A stretch of DNA of 64,000 nucleotides from Galaxea fascicularis (lineage: Eukaryota > Cnidaria > Anthozoa > Scleractinia > Euphylliidae), in NCBI GenBank assembly GCA_948470475.1, contig OX419336.1:3359735-3423734 (forward strand), in the 5' to 3' direction. Positions 1 to 46,910 of this stretch are shown in pieces. Positions within the stretch are counted from its first letter, which is position 1, and each line of letters opens with the position of its first letter. Below the pieces are notes generated by a model, which saw only the letters and a list, made by a program, of their open reading frames with translations, had not been told where the DNA came from and made no database searches. The position numbers and the translations under genes are program-made.

Positions 1-750
1 TACACTAAAATGAGTGCTACAGTTCCAATCAGGGGTAATATTGATTAAAGTAATTTCTGACAGCATACAGCTGCACTTGAAGACTTATTTTCACAATCTT
101 TATGGCTGTTTGGTGTATGTGTTTCAATATCTTAGGACAGAAACATACGGGTCTATGACACAAGTACTTTACAACTGAAGCTTACATTTGGAGGGACAGA
201 TCATCTTGACTCAACGAAGTGAGTTAATATCATAATAATGTTTCATTTTGTCTGCAGTACTGTTATAAACCTCTACTGCTATGATTGACAACCACTGGTA
301 GTTAATTTTATAGGTGTTTTCAGCGATTTAAATCTGTTTTTGCTCTTAGAATTGTTCAATCCAGATTCTGTTTGGTTTTCCTTTATCTCAGATTTCATTT
401 AAATACTATAATATATTTGTAACATTGGTGTGGAACCTTTGAAACCAAAACTTAAACTTGAACCATAAGACTGAAATATGTTCATGGATGTTAAGCTCTT
501 TATTAGGGGAGGGAGGGGTTGGGAGGGAGGGGTGGGGGGAGAGGGGGTGGTAAATGGCAGGCTGATGAAGGACATTTAAAAATTTTATATTTGTTTCCAT
601 TTCCTTCCTTGGGAACATGTACTTATAAAATGAAAACCTGAAATCAAGATGGGGAGATTTGATGGAAAGATGTGTTTATTGGATGCTTAAGTGAAAAACT
701 CTGTGCAGAGCATAACAGAGCTAAAGTCAGCAATGGTCTTGTTGTTGTAG
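1..750. other. Upstream intron or intergenic DNA, no exon identified
   Basis: No exon could be supported here on either strand. The first recognisable coding exon of the WD40 gene begins at 751 directly after a TAG acceptor and starts with one base that completes a codon, so this stretch must include at least part of an intron of that gene. A G-rich run lies around 505-545. Earlier WD40 exons probably lie outside the window. Confidence 0.5.
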
Positions 751-3637
751 AGATGAAGATGTTTTTGCTCCTGAAGGAGGGCATGGAAGAAAAGTGTTTG
801 CTCTTCGGTTTCATCCTTTTGATGACAATATATTTTTAACTGGAGGCTGGGATCGCTGCATCAAGGTGTGTTGATGATAAAGTTAACGTGGCAAATTAAT
901 CAATGGACTTTTCCTGCTGCTTATACTGAAACAGGAGTTCACGCTGGCAATTGTTACAAGTAGCAAAGCTAAAATTGATGAAGTACCTGGAGTTCATAAC
1001 ATTCTGGATAAAAACTCAGTCTCTGCGTCAAAGGCAAGGAAAAATTTTTCCTTTGTTTAACACCAGCTATGAAAACTTGTCCGAAACGTCCTAGAAACCT
1101 GATATTGTGAAAACAAATCTTTCAGTGGACCCACTCTGACAGTAAAATTTCTCGTCTATTTCTCCCATTTATAACCTTAACAATATTTTGCCCCCTTTGT
1201 TTACCATAGGTGTGGGATGTGCGAGCTGATCAAGTGGTTCGTTCAATTCATGGCCCATACATCTGTGGTGATGGTATTGATATCTGGGAGGATTCAGTAT
1301 TGACAGCATCCTGGGTGGCCCATGATGCATTGCAGGTACCCTTTGTTTTCTGATATATTTATGTTTTCCACTTCAGTTTTTGTGCTAACATGACCATGAA
1401 AGTTCTGAGTTTCTCTTGTCCCTGCTACCACCAAAAAAAAACTCCTTGTCATTGTAAATTTTATTATGGCTGATGGGGTTCAGTCAGTCCGAACAAAGTA
1501 GTCCAGTTTTGTTGGTATCTTTTATCCTTTTAGTGCCCTTAGCCTGACATAATTCTAAAGGGAGGTAAATTAAAAACACTTTGCATGGCTTAATGAACTT
1601 GCAATATTTCCAACAAAAAACTGCAAACTGAACTGAAACGATAATTAATTGCCTTGAACAAAGGAGTCCTATTAAGATAGATACTGTCAACAGACTTCAT
1701 AATTACCAGTAAAAATATGAAGCTTGTGGGATGTGGCTTAGAGTGACAATAATACCTCACAAATTAATGCATATAGGTAAGCTGAAAGCCACTCATTAGA
1801 TGCCATGGCCACATTTGCATTCTAATGAATGATTATATCTCTCAGTTAGTACGCGTGCTGTGATTGGTCTTACTTTACTGTACGGCCCGCTAAATTTGAA
1901 AGTTTTCTTTCTCGCGCGCCCGACTAGCCTCAAAGATATAATAAATATCTCACTAACCTCGTTTTGCTTCGCGCTTGGGCCATAAGTGCACGGGAAAAAA
2001 CTCGGTCCATAACGTACAGTACGGACCTCAAACTGGGTTAGTAAGAGGTATTTATTATCTTCTCTGGTCATTAGTTCTGCTTGCCTCAGCATTTAATGTT
2101 GATTTTTTCCTGATGTACTGTAGATATGGGACTTTGGTAGCGGCCAGCCGATGGAAATGATCCCCTTTCCCACTACTGGTCACCATGGGGAGTTCCTCTA
2201 TGTTGGTCGGTTTTGTGGTTCAGGGGATATTGTAGCAGCTGGAGGGAGTGGAACAAATGATTTGAAGGTCATCAACAGAAATACACGAGAGGTTAGAAAA
2301 CACCACTTAAAGACGCTGTGTACTTTCCCTTGTAACTGATGAAGTGGTGGCAGACCCATCCAATCATGTCTTCCAAAGCTGCGAAAGTGTTGATTTTTTT
2401 TTTTGTGAAGACTCTCCATTATCAAAGCCATTATTATCATAGTCGTAATCGAAATTATTTATCTTCCTCCTTCTATTTAACCAAATCTGCAATAGATTGC
2501 ATGTTGCCTTCGTCTGTTCAGCAGTACGTCCCATGTGGTAAGAACAAAAATGACCACATTTTGGCGTCCTCTGTGATCTATTAGAGAGCTTTAGCAAAGA
2601 GGACGACAAAGGCAGCGAGAACGCCACAAAACAATAGGCTTAATGAGCAAAAACAATCGCTCTGCACGTGTGTTTCACAGTTTTGTACATTGCCCTGCTG
2701 TCCACCACACTTTCCACAAAACAGCAACGTGAGAAGACCAAATTTTAGGTTTCCTTGAGAACGTGAGCCCATGACGATAAATTTTTCTTCCTTTATTTCT
2801 TACTTTAACGCCGTACATAGACATTTTCACCCTGGACGGTTCTTCAGTATTTTTCATGTTAAACAAATTGGAATAATCGTGAAAGAGTTAAAAACGAGAA
2901 CTAATATTTTGAAATGACGTTTTCGTTGCTGTCGCCGTCGCTTCTGCTAAAGCTCCCTAATACTAAACGGACGCACGGCCACATTCGTTGAGTGGCGCTC
3001 GACTGGGACTGTTCATTTCTTCTTCTTGCCTTTTGAATTTATCAACAGCCTCGACAAGACTTTTTTCTGGGTCTTCGTTCGACCACTATGATGAAATGTA
3101 CTCTAAATTTAAAAACTTTTCCGCCATTTAAAAAAATTATAGCGAGAAAGTTGTTAAATTAAAAAGACGTTCTCTGGTTAAAAAGTTTATAAACATGAGC
3201 TTTCGATTGCCAGTCTGCAATCTTTAAAAGTGAGATGTAAAAAGCGAAGGTAAAAGTATATATGTACAAAAAGGTGAGAAAATGAAGAACAAATATGAAT
3301 AAATACAATAATACAAAGGAAATACTTGTGTGATAAACGTTTTGACCAGAGAACGTCTTTTTAACTTTACAATTATGCCCCCTGGTGACTCATCGATTTT
3401 TAAGAGAAAGTTTTTAATAATGACGTCATCGAGGAGTCTGTCCTCCTGTAGGTCATAAGTAAGAACCAATGAAAATGCATGTATAATGCGCTTACTTTTC
3501 AACTGTTGCTTAAACAGGTGGTTTCCAGAGTAGAGGATGAAGGCAAACCAATCCAAGCGCTAGATGTGTCACGTGATGGAAGTCAGTTGTTGGTCGGTGG
3601 CACTGGGAACTGCGTGCAAATCGTGAAACTTTTATGA
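751..3637 (+). CDS. WD40-repeat protein, C-terminal four exons (partial)
   Basis: The exons are 751-865, 1210-1335, 2124-2291 and 3518-3637, giving 175 residues up to a TGA stop. All have AG acceptors and GT donors, and every later junction falls between codons. The translation shows repeated beta-propeller signatures: FHPFDDNIFLTGGWDRCIKVWD, split across exons 1 and 2, then a VLTASW...LQIWDFGSG blade, a VAAGGSG...LKVIN blade and a final LLVGGTGNCVQIVKLL strand. WD40 propellers are scaffolds and the exact family was not recognised. The 5' part lies upstream of the window. Intron 2 (1336-2123) holds a MITE-like repeat and intron 3 (2292-3517) holds another. The exon calls are strong; the function is unassigned. 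Confidence 0.85.
1834..2054. repeat. MITE-like repeat, copy 1 of 2, in WD40 intron 2
   Basis: A block of about 220 bp begins with CTCTCAGTTAGTACGCG and ends with GTTAGTAAGAGGTA, which are imperfect inverted repeats of each other. A related copy lies at 55264-55520 in the same orientation. Shared internal landmarks are GATATAATAAATATCTCACTAACC and a later run around a GTGCAC...GGACCTC motif. No coding capacity is seen. Confidence 0.7.
2579..2962. repeat. MITE with about 45-bp inverted ends, copy 1 of 2
   Basis: The left end (TATTAGAGAGCTTTAGC...) and the right end (...GCTAAAGCTCCCTAATA) are inverted copies of each other. They are flanked or ended by TA, which would fit a TA target duplication. 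The internal sequence is homologous to the foldback at 4595-5025. It lies in WD40 intron 3 and encodes nothing recognisable. Confidence 0.7.
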
Positions 3638-4119
3638 GCGCATCAGCTCGTGTAGGTGCTTGCGGCAAAGGTATATCTTTCAGAAATCAAGGCTTTCATT
3701 GTTACTTGAGTTGCTCTATTTGCTTCGATCTTTCATCCACCTTCCAGTATCCTAAGAAGGGAATGTAACATTTAAAGAAAAAGACTAGAAAGAAATGTTT
3801 AAACAAATTCATTCGATGTTGACTGTATGTTTTAACCCGGAGTCGCACTTCAAATGGAACTTCAATTTGCTCTGAGATTTGTCTTCAGATTTCTATACAT
3901 CAATGAGTTTTGGAAATTGCTATGCCTCATTTAGCGAAATTTACTAAAGCGACTATGTTAAATCTGCATTTGTGCAAATATGGATAGAATATTACTTCTT
4001 GTAAATGTTTATTTTATAGAAAACTATCGTTATCTAGACAACGTTTCCGTACTTGTTTCTCTTAAGTTAAAATCTCGAATCCACTTGTAAAGTTGGAAGG
4101 TGTATTATATATTTTGAAA

Positions 4120-4125
4120 AATAAA
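4120..4125 (+). terminator. Poly(A) signal of the WD40 gene
   Basis: A canonical AATAAA lies about 480 nt after the WD40 stop codon, in AT-rich sequence. It is the first such hexamer noticed downstream on this strand. Confidence 0.5.
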
Positions 4126-4140
4126 ATTTTTAAACATTCC

Positions 4141-5739
4141 TGATGCTGTCACAACGAGAAAATCGCCCTGCCCAGATTACGACGTATCCGAAAATAGAGT
4201 ACTTTTTGATATTATAGAACTCGTAACATGCCCGCTAACTCTTCTTTCCGCTAGCGCAGGGGTGGAAAAGATTTTTATCTGAAGTCTGAGTTTTGACTTG
4301 TTCCCATTCTTTTCGAGAACAAATACTCTGTTTCCCATTTCCAAACTTCTGTTTGCCCTCCCAACCCCCGGGTGGTAGGGGCGGGGGGAACTCCCCTACA
4401 AAAATGACGGGGGTACTCGTAGTACAATTTAAGGTGAAAACATTTCGCTCATGGTACTAAAACCAAAAATGACGGCTGGCAGAGTTGTTGTGATACCTTT
4501 TAGGGGCCCTTAAAATTATCAATCTGAAAAATGACGGAAACTAAAACCGTATTTGTTACCTCTTACGGGTTTTTGGAAAAAGAAACGCTCTCGCAAGATT
4601 CTACGACGCGACGGCAACGAAAACGTCATTTCAAAATCCAACTTCTCGTTTGCGTAACTCTTTCGAGATTATTCCAATTTGTTTAACATGAAAAATGCTG
4701 GCGAGCTGGCCAGGGCCTAAGTTACTATGAACGATGTTAAAGCAAAGAAAGAGAAAGAAAAAACGTTTTAGTACATTTCTTTGCCGTCCTCTGCGAAAAA
4801 ACAACGTGAAATGACCAAATTTCGGGTTTTCTCGAGAACGTGAGTGATGGTGACAAGTTTTTCTTTCTCTTTCTTTGCTTTCACATCGTTCACAGTAATT
4901 TAGACCCTGGACAGCTCACCAGCATTTTTCATGTTAAACAAATTGGAATAATCTCGAAAGAGTTAAACAAACGAGAAGTTGTATTTTGAAATGACGTTTT
5001 CGTTGCCGTCGCGTCGTAGAATCTTAAACTCCCTAATTGGCTCGCGCAAGCACTCAAAGATATGCACGCGCGTATTTACAATCACCTTGCGTTCTGAAAC
5101 GTATAGGTTTTAGTAAATGACGTAACAAAACGAATGAAGAAAATCTTGTCGAAAGACGTGACGCTGAAGATTGGCCATTTTGCCATTTGCTACCATGCCA
5201 CTGGCATAGGATGTTATCATAGACATTTTTCAGTTGCAGTTCAATGCCAGTTGCTTGTGGGGATGGAGAAGGTAATATTACAAAATTGGTTTGTTTGTAT
5301 TTGTTGTCCTTGTCCATTTTGGTGTGAACCGTGAGAGTGTATAAACCCGAGAGCGTACAAACATTCTCCGGAGGAGTTAGAAGTGGCGAAACCTGAAACA
5401 AGAACATATCATTCCACGTAAAAATTATAAAATTGGTTATGGCAATGTCTGATATCATATCAATCTATAAAAGGGAACAGGTGCTGGTGGAAATGGTTGG
5501 AAATGTTGAATCTTGTCTGAATGGAGTCAGAAGTGGGATAATCAGGAGCTGCAAAGTATACCCAAACTTCCAAGGGAGCCCAGGTCAGGTGTGTAAGCAA
5601 ATGATTATCCTGCTCTATCCATGCAACAAATCCTGATCTTTCCGTCGCTCCCAGAATAACAGCGCCTGCAATCAGTTGTAAATTCGTTACAATCGCCGGG
5701 ATACTTCACGGATTCAGTTGTAAGTTCTTTGCTTCTCAG
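4141..5739. other. Intergenic DNA with repeats; iRhom N-terminal exons not resolved
   Basis: Beyond the MITE at 4595-5025, no exon is well supported. An open frame from the ATG at 5445 to a possible G|GTCAGG donor near 5586 would join the next iRhom exon in the correct phase (1). Its sequence shows no recognisable iRhom feature, so it is only a candidate first coding exon. Confidence 0.3.
4595..5025. repeat. Foldback MITE, copy 2 of the family at 2579-2962
   Basis: Arms of roughly 110 bp are inverted repeats: the arm starting AAGATTCTACGACGCGACGG at 4595 is mirrored by the arm ending at 5025. The inner motif of GACCAAATTT followed by GAGAACGTGAG is shared with the first copy. The outer left end seems truncated, because the TTAGGGAGTTT expected from the right end is missing. 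Confidence 0.7.
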
Positions 5740-8700
5740 GACAAACTCCAACAGCAAATACACCGCAACTCGACTTGGCCAGAAGACTGCAATCAGTCCC
5801 CGGCGGTTTTCGCCCGTATTTCACATGCGTGGTTGTAATAGCAGAGTTATCCATCTTTATATGGATGTGCTGGACAACGACATTTGCTGAAATAGGATTG
5901 TCACCCATGGTATATCAACGAATAGGTGAATAAAAGTCTTGCTGTTTTTTTATTATTTTTTTTCTCAGACTCCTAGAATAATTCAAACAGGAACAGAGAT
6001 AGTAAATTTTCTTTCCTATGAGGCTGGCTTCTTACAGAGGCCAGTTTCTCAATCATTTATTTGTTAATTCAATTTTTTTTCCGACTACGTTTATAACTGA
6101 AAGGTTTGTCGATTACAAAAACAAAAGGCTCCCAGAATTCCACGAGAGATGGGAGGCTGCACGGACTGGACCGGCTTCATCACTTCGTCAGTAATTTTTG
6201 CGTTATAGTCTGTGTCCAAATATATCTTTAGTCTTTGTAATTGGACTCTTAGGTATCTGCTCTGCGTTTTGTGTGTCTGTCTGTCTGCCTGTCTGTTTGT
6301 TATAGTTAAATGTATTAGGTTCATTAATAAATTCCATCCGGTTACTGTATGACGTAACTTGACATTGAATCTTTGAGCAGTAAAGTAAATAATTGTCTAT
6401 ATGAAGCAATAAGCTAACTAGCTATTGATAACAGTGTTGTAATGTGCTTTTGTTCAATAAAAGTTTATGTCTATATTAAAGACGTTTATGAACGGTAGTC
6501 TGTTGTGTGTTACATTTTCCCTGGCTTCAGGCTGAAGCCATCCAACACTAGGACACAAACTTCAGTTACGGATAAATTGTGTTTTTAATCAATAGAGTAT
6601 TGAACTTCAACAGAGCCGACATTTACAAAGTTTTCAACACTGAGCAACTTAGGAGTTTAGACAGGCCTCGATTCCTTTGTTCTAACTTCGTAGGTCATAA
6701 TAACAACAGAAAGGAGACCTGTACTAAAACAGGTGACATTTTGCTATCTTTTCAGAATCTAACACATTTCTCGGCAACGTTACAGTCACGCACACTAGCC
6801 AACCAAACCCACTGATTGGTCCCTCGAGAATCCAACTGGTATCCTTGGGAGCGCTTTTCTCGCCATGCATCAGGGAAGACCACGCGCTCAACGTCCAACA
6901 AGTGCGGACACTAATTCCATGCCCAAACGCAGGTGAGGGAAGACTGGGATGCTGTGAGGTTCCTCGACTGAATTTAGCAGGGACGGCAACAGAGGTAGGC
7001 AGAGGAGGGAATTGATGCTTTCCATCACAACTACGATAACTACGCGCCATTGCCACCAACGTCACCAACACCGCCACTTCCAATTACAAACTTTACCGCG
7101 TGGTCCGCCGACCATGCATCCAACAGAGAGCCTTGCAAATATTTACGGCATACTAAGAGTATTCCTTGATTGTGTCGCTAAAAATAACTTTTTAATCAGA
7201 TGTGAGGTAAATTGAAAATTTCCCGTAACAGGAATGATCCTCGTGGATTGTTTACGGTTTAAAAGAGCTCGACGCATTTCTAGATTGCCAAGTCAATCAA
7301 AGGTTGCGTTTTTTGTCAGTCCATTGTAGATTCAACAATACAGATTGTCGCAATTTTCACGTTACCTCTAGTAAATAATTGGAAAAATCGATTATCTACA
7401 GATTTCCCTTAGTTTTATTAACAATGAAAGTAGAGCAGTAGGGCACGATCACGGCAAGATACAAGTTCGTCACACACGAACGCTGCACAATCCAAACCGT
7501 AAGCCCAGAAGACACCAATGTATGACTGCACTAATCCTATTTAAAAAAAAAACGGTGATACTTTAAAACAATTTCACAATCTTAGGTTGGTCTGTCCCTA
7601 TATGAAAAGAATAATCGAATCAAGAATCCCCCTCTAACTGCACTCGAATAGTAGTCATCATTAGCAGCGGTCCAGTTAAGGAGAAGGTAGATCGCCGTTG
7701 CTTTTATACTACAATCAAGAAAAAAATGTCCAAGAGAGTTAACGATATTCACCTGGTACTGTCTATTTCGTTGTTTGGCAGGAAGAATGCAGTGTTCTCT
7801 CAAATGGCCATGCTTACTGGAGATCAACACGTTGCAGTCAGCGGTCGTCGTTAAACTCTGCTGTTCAGCATGTGTTGCGGCCATGCTGTGGAGAACTCGA
7901 TGGACAGTGCACACTAACTAGTCCACAGCTATGTTGGTTTTTTAACGGTCGGTTTCATTTACACGCAGAGCACTGTACAGAGGTACTATAACAGGCTATT
8001 TCATGACCATCGAAGTGATGTTTTCTTTCCTTTATTATTTTCCTCCCTGAAAACGAAAACGGGAGGTCGAAATAACTTAGCAAGAAACTGGCACATGAGA
8101 ATATGACACCAAGAACTCATTTTCCTCTGCAGGTCGACTGCCTTCAAGAGCTTTGTATTTTCGGAGAGGAAGACATACCTAACAATTACGTCACAAACTT
8201 TTCTCCACGGCAATCAAATCAATGGTGGAGATTTATTACATCCATCTATTTGCACCAAGGAATTCTGGACTGTTTTCTAATTATTTCTATCCAAATATGG
8301 ATCTTACGGGGTCGCGAAAGCTCCCAGGGATGGCTGCGCATGGCACTGTTGCATCACGTTGCTGGGGTTGGCGGGCATTTGGTAAGATTCACAGCCTTTC
8401 ATCGTGGGTGTTCTTTGTAATTTGTTTAGTTTTTATTCACTTTATAGCCCACGAGTTACGCTGCGGTAGCGCCTCGTGATGCTACTTAACTGTATATAGC
8501 ATACAGACGTTTTAACTGCATGATAATAATAACTTTATTTAAGTCTCAGATCTTTCTAGCTGAGCACAGGTGCTCCACCAATTGGGGAGACTGTAAATCA
8601 ACTCAAATCAAAATCACTTCTGGTTAAGAAAAAAGGTTGGCTATTAGGCAGTTTAATGATTTACTTGTAACTGCAAATGTATAAGCAGTATAAGTGTAAC

Positions 8701-9164
8701 TGGAACTGTTTCACGTGTCTCTGCAGATTGGTTCGCTGTTTACAGAGCACACCTCGCCCCAGGCAGGCGCAGGTCCTGCTGTAGGTGGTGTTATAGGCCT
8801 GGCACTAGGTGAACACGTGATTATATGGCCATTGATCAAGGAACCCAAACGAAGGCTTGCTCTGCTAATTGGTTGCTTGTTTGTACTATTAGCTATTGGA
8901 ACACTCCCCCATGTAAACAACTTTTCTTTGATAACCGGTTTATTGTATGGTTTCCTTTTTGCTTTGTTGCTTTGCTCGTCTTACTTGTTTCAACGCAAAG
9001 TGGTATTATTTCAGGTTATAATCCTTTTCTTTATAATAGTTATGTTTGTATTTAGTGTATTTTTGTTCTATGCGGTTCAGCGCATTCACATACGCCCTTT
9101 CTTGCGTTATATCAGTTGTATTCCTTATGCGGAAGGTTTGTGTGACAAGGTCAAATTCATGTGA
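5740..9164 (+). CDS. Inactive rhomboid protein (iRhom/RHBDF-like), C-terminal 436 residues
   Basis: The exons are 5740-5925, 6756-6994, 7782-7982, 8133-8381 and 8727-9164, all in phase and ending at a TGA. iRhoms are proteolytically dead, multi-pass ER and Golgi membrane relatives of rhomboid proteases; in vertebrates they control trafficking of ADAM17 and EGF-family ligands. The first exon carries transmembrane helix 1, preceded by RPYFTC. The next two encode the Cys-rich lumenal iRhom homology domain, including NPLIGPSRIQLVSLGALFSP and RPCCGELDGQC. Exon 4 carries WWRFITSIYLHQGILDC. The last exon has the remaining helices and ends with CIPYAEGLCDKVKFM, like the tail of vertebrate RHBDF1. At the site of the rhomboid GxSG catalytic motif the sequence is GAGPAVGG: the serine is absent, as expected for iRhoms. 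The cytoplasmic N-terminus was not found. Confidence 0.92.
8523..8606 (-). mobile_element. SINE 3' tail fragment
   Basis: Read on the minus strand, this matches the tail of the SINE at 33100-33356: a TTTACAGTCTCCCCAATT block followed by a GAGACTTAAATAAAGTTATTATTAT tail. Only the 3' part is present. It lies in the last iRhom intron. Confidence 0.8.
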
Positions 9165-9785
9165 GGTATAAATGATTGCTAGGACTGAATTAAAAGGAAA
9201 GAAAAACGATGATTCGAGAGTTAATTTAGGAATGCGATAGCAATATGTGGAAAAATGAAACTTTGTTAAGCTTTCGCATATCAATTAAAACTGTAAACCA
9301 CTGCCTAATCTCGTACGCAGATCTCACCGCAGGTGGGAGATATGGGTACGAGATTAACCACTGCCATGTTCTCTTTTCTTGACTGCAATTTATCTCGCAA
9401 CGTTCACCCTCCCTTCGTCTGCCTTGCGACCTGGGCTGTTGAAGGATATTCCTCTCTTTTTTCCACTTCAGGGGGAGGGAATTGTTGAAGATAGGAGATC
9501 CCATTACGTTTGACAGTTTCTGAAGAAACTGTTGTGAAGAATATATCCCTGTACGGTCGCCAATTTCCTAAAAAAAATCGGTAGTACTCATTTTCATTGA
9601 TATCTCCGCCGTCAGTGAAAACTGAAAAGTGTCATTTTTGGGTAATCATACATAAGGTACGTACTGGTCACGCGACTTACGCTTCCTGTTTCGGTTTCTT
9701 TTTGAGTCACCATGCACTTTTGTCATCTTTTACACAGCTGCAATTACGTTCGTTATCATTTCAGCACCAGTTTTGACTTTGTTTG

Positions 9786-10376
9786 ATGGCGAATTGTAAT
9801 CCACGAGCGTTATTTGTGTACACTTGCGTATCTATTTTCACTGCCGAAGTTTGTTTTTTGAGCATTCTTTTCCTGGAGGCGGAAATTGGAAAAAAGAACC
9901 TGACCAATTCTTGTTGGTCAAACTTTGAATCAGGCTCCGCCAAGGATGAAGCTCGTTGTCCGTTCTTTGCCCTGTTTCTGGCCACGATTGTGAATGGACT
10001 GTTGCTGTTATACACAGGATCGTTTCTGTTGGCCAGACTACTTGGAAGTAGAGAATGCTCGCTGAAGCGGATCCCATTTTTCAGAGTTCTCCTCCGGTAC
10101 GGTTCCTTCTTCACCAATCTCCTCACCACTCTTCTGATTTCCACGTTCATCGGGCTGCTCATCGGTTTTAAATCGAAGAGGAGTGATGTTGGGGAAATTT
10201 TCGATCGCCATCGCCGTATTTATTTTGTGGTGATTTGCGCTGGGTTTGTTTTGATGTTGATTGCATCGGTGACAAGCGGTATTCAAGCATTCCAACGGCG
10301 TACACGAGGGCTCGATGATGAATTCGAGGAGGCTCTAAATCGCAGCTTTTCGGATTCCTATGTGGACATCAACTAA
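9786..10376 (+). CDS. Single-exon four-transmembrane protein, unknown family (196 aa)
   Basis: The open frame runs from the ATG at 9786 to the TAA at 10374-10376. Four hydrophobic stretches are visible at about residues 8-31, 60-85, 102-126 and 147-169, which is a tetraspan layout. Between helices 1 and 2 is a short loop with two cysteines (NSCW and ARCPF), reminiscent of claudin/MARVEL-type proteins, but no claudin W-GLW-C-C signature is present. The C-terminal tail is acidic (DDEFEEALN). It starts about 620 bp after the iRhom stop on the same strand and could not be spliced to that gene in any obvious way. Length and clean membrane topology support a real gene; the function is unknown. Confidence 0.65.
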   Translation: MANCNPRALFVYTCVSIFTAEVCFLSILFLEAEIGKKNLTNSCWSNFESGSAKDEARCPFFALFLATIVNGLLLLYTGSFLLARLLGSRECSLKRIPFFRVLLRYGSFFTNLLTTLLISTFIGLLIGFKSKRSDVGEIFDRHRRIYFVVICAGFVLMLIASVTSGIQAFQRRTRGLDDEFEEALNRSFSDSYVDIN

Positions 10377-11840
10377 CTCTCTGGCCATTAACTAATCTCT
10401 CACCTGCCTTACCAGATGAACGTGATACACATATAAACTATAAGCAAGCTTACCATTTATTTGAGGAAGCCCTTGTGTTATGTTATCTGGGAACGTAACT
10501 GTAAAGCTGCAGATTTCCCTGAGTTTCGTACTTTAATACTTGCAGCTGTTACTCGTGGAAAAGAACTGAAAGTTTCATATGTTGGATATTGGAAATGATC
10601 TGTTCTATGCTCATTTTCTTAGTCTAGTCCCTAAACCCTTTGGTGTTTTAGTTTGCAGAAACAAGCGATTATGAATGCTGCCCAACGAACTCCTATGCCA
10701 CGACAAATTTGCACAATCCAAAAGAGAGTTTGAAATTTGCAGGCATGACTAACCATCAAGGCCAAATTGTTTTTTACCTTAAAATGAAACCATGCAATAG
10801 GTATAGTTAGTACCCTATATGCCACCTAAGTGAATAGTGCTTTTCGCACATTCTGATTGGTTAACTCAGAGGTGATTAGCAAAGTACTATTCACCTCTGA
10901 GCAGCCGAAGAGAAACAAAACGGCCTCCTGTTTCGGTTTAAGGAGGAAAGTATTTGAATAAACTAAAGATAATTGTGGAGGATTTTGCAGCCAACTGTTT
11001 TCTCTTTATTTCTTCAATCTCTATAAAATATCTAAGGTCAAAACCACAATTGCTCTGACAAAGGGCTAATGCTCAAAACGTCAGCTTTATCCCTGTACAG
11101 TGATCAATCACATAATTTACATGGTCTCCCATGCTCTCTCCTCTGCAGAGGTCTCTTTGTGTCACAAGGAGACTGGGGAAAGGGAAAAGAGAGTGAGGCC
11201 GGTGGACGATGGGATTTACTTCTTCCCATCGTTGCCTGCGCACTTATTATTGTTGTCAGCAGGAGCCTTTGTGGAGGAGATCAAGAGTCTCCCATGTGAA
11301 AAAAAGGTGGGATACTTGTTAACTCAGTTCTGAATTAAACCCCTGAAGAAGAAAGAATTGCCTGACCACTTTAACATACAATGTTGCAATTAATGCCATC
11401 CCTGATTGACCTTGGGTCAGGTTAGACCACCCAAGACATTATATAAAACTTCTTTTTTTATTTCTTCATATGTAACCCTAAACAATATCTCGCTTATGAC
11501 TTAAAATTTTAGCACTTTGGCCTGAATACCCAAAATCCAAAATTTTCACCAGATATATTCCTCTGGCAAGATGACCAGCATCCCCTCCCATTTTCAAACT
11601 GGAACCACATCACGAACTGAAAGAATCATAATAATGGTGTATTGTCTTCATTTCAAGGTAACATTTTCTGAGACTTGCCTTCTTTGCAAACCCGAAATGC
11701 AGCAGTCCCTGTCTTTGTACAAAAAAAATGAGGCTGTGGTTATCAAGTTGGTGTCCTCTGCCGTCATGCTACGATAGTATTTTCCATGTCGCCTACAAAA
11801 CGTAAGCTTTCGTGATGCGCCGCGTTGGTTGATGGGATCT
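10377..11840. other. Intergenic DNA between tetraspan gene and SMC3
   Basis: No coding exon is supported. Around 11062-11105 is a motif (AAGGGCTAATGCTCAAAACG followed by TCAGCTTT and CCTGTACAGTG) that recurs in diverged form at about 42047-42101 in an SMC3 intron. It is therefore a dispersed repeat, probably the end of a retroelement. A short inverted repeat around CACCTCTGAG lies near 10868-10900. Confidence 0.5.
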
Positions 11841-11849
11841 GCATATTGA

Positions 11850-11854
11850 CCAAT
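11850..11854 (+). promoter_or_regulatory. CCAAT box upstream of SMC3
   Basis: GACCAATCAC lies about 125 bp upstream of the SMC3 start codon and 20 bp from the E2F-like site. CCAAT plus E2F is a common promoter pairing for cell-cycle genes. Occupancy is inferred from sequence only. Confidence 0.45.
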
Positions 11855-11873
11855 CACAACACAGCTGCATACA

Positions 11874-11885
11874 TTCGCGCCAAAA
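11874..11885 (+). promoter_or_regulatory. E2F-like site in SMC3 promoter
   Basis: TTCGCGCCAAAA closely matches the E2F/DP consensus TTTSGCGCSAAA. It lies about 90 bp upstream of the start codon, where the promoter or 5'UTR of an S-phase gene would carry one. Confidence 0.5.
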
Positions 11886-11976
11886 TGTGTCCTTGCCCGC
11901 CATAGGTTTCATTCAGATGTGTTTGTGGTTTTTCGTAAAATTTTACTTCTCGAAGCCTTGAAACAAGCGGAAAGCT

Positions 11977-46910
<34,934 letters not shown>

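Noticed and set aside
5054..5458. 134-codon minus-strand frame
   Set aside because: No domain, no splice partner, and it overlaps repeat DNA and the iRhom upstream region.
6724..7083. 119-codon minus-strand frame
   Set aside because: It is the shadow of the iRhom exon 6756-6994 on the other strand.
9761..10162. Minus-strand frames opposite the tetraspan gene
   Set aside because: They are shadows of the hydrophobic plus-strand frame, which has the better composition and membrane pattern.
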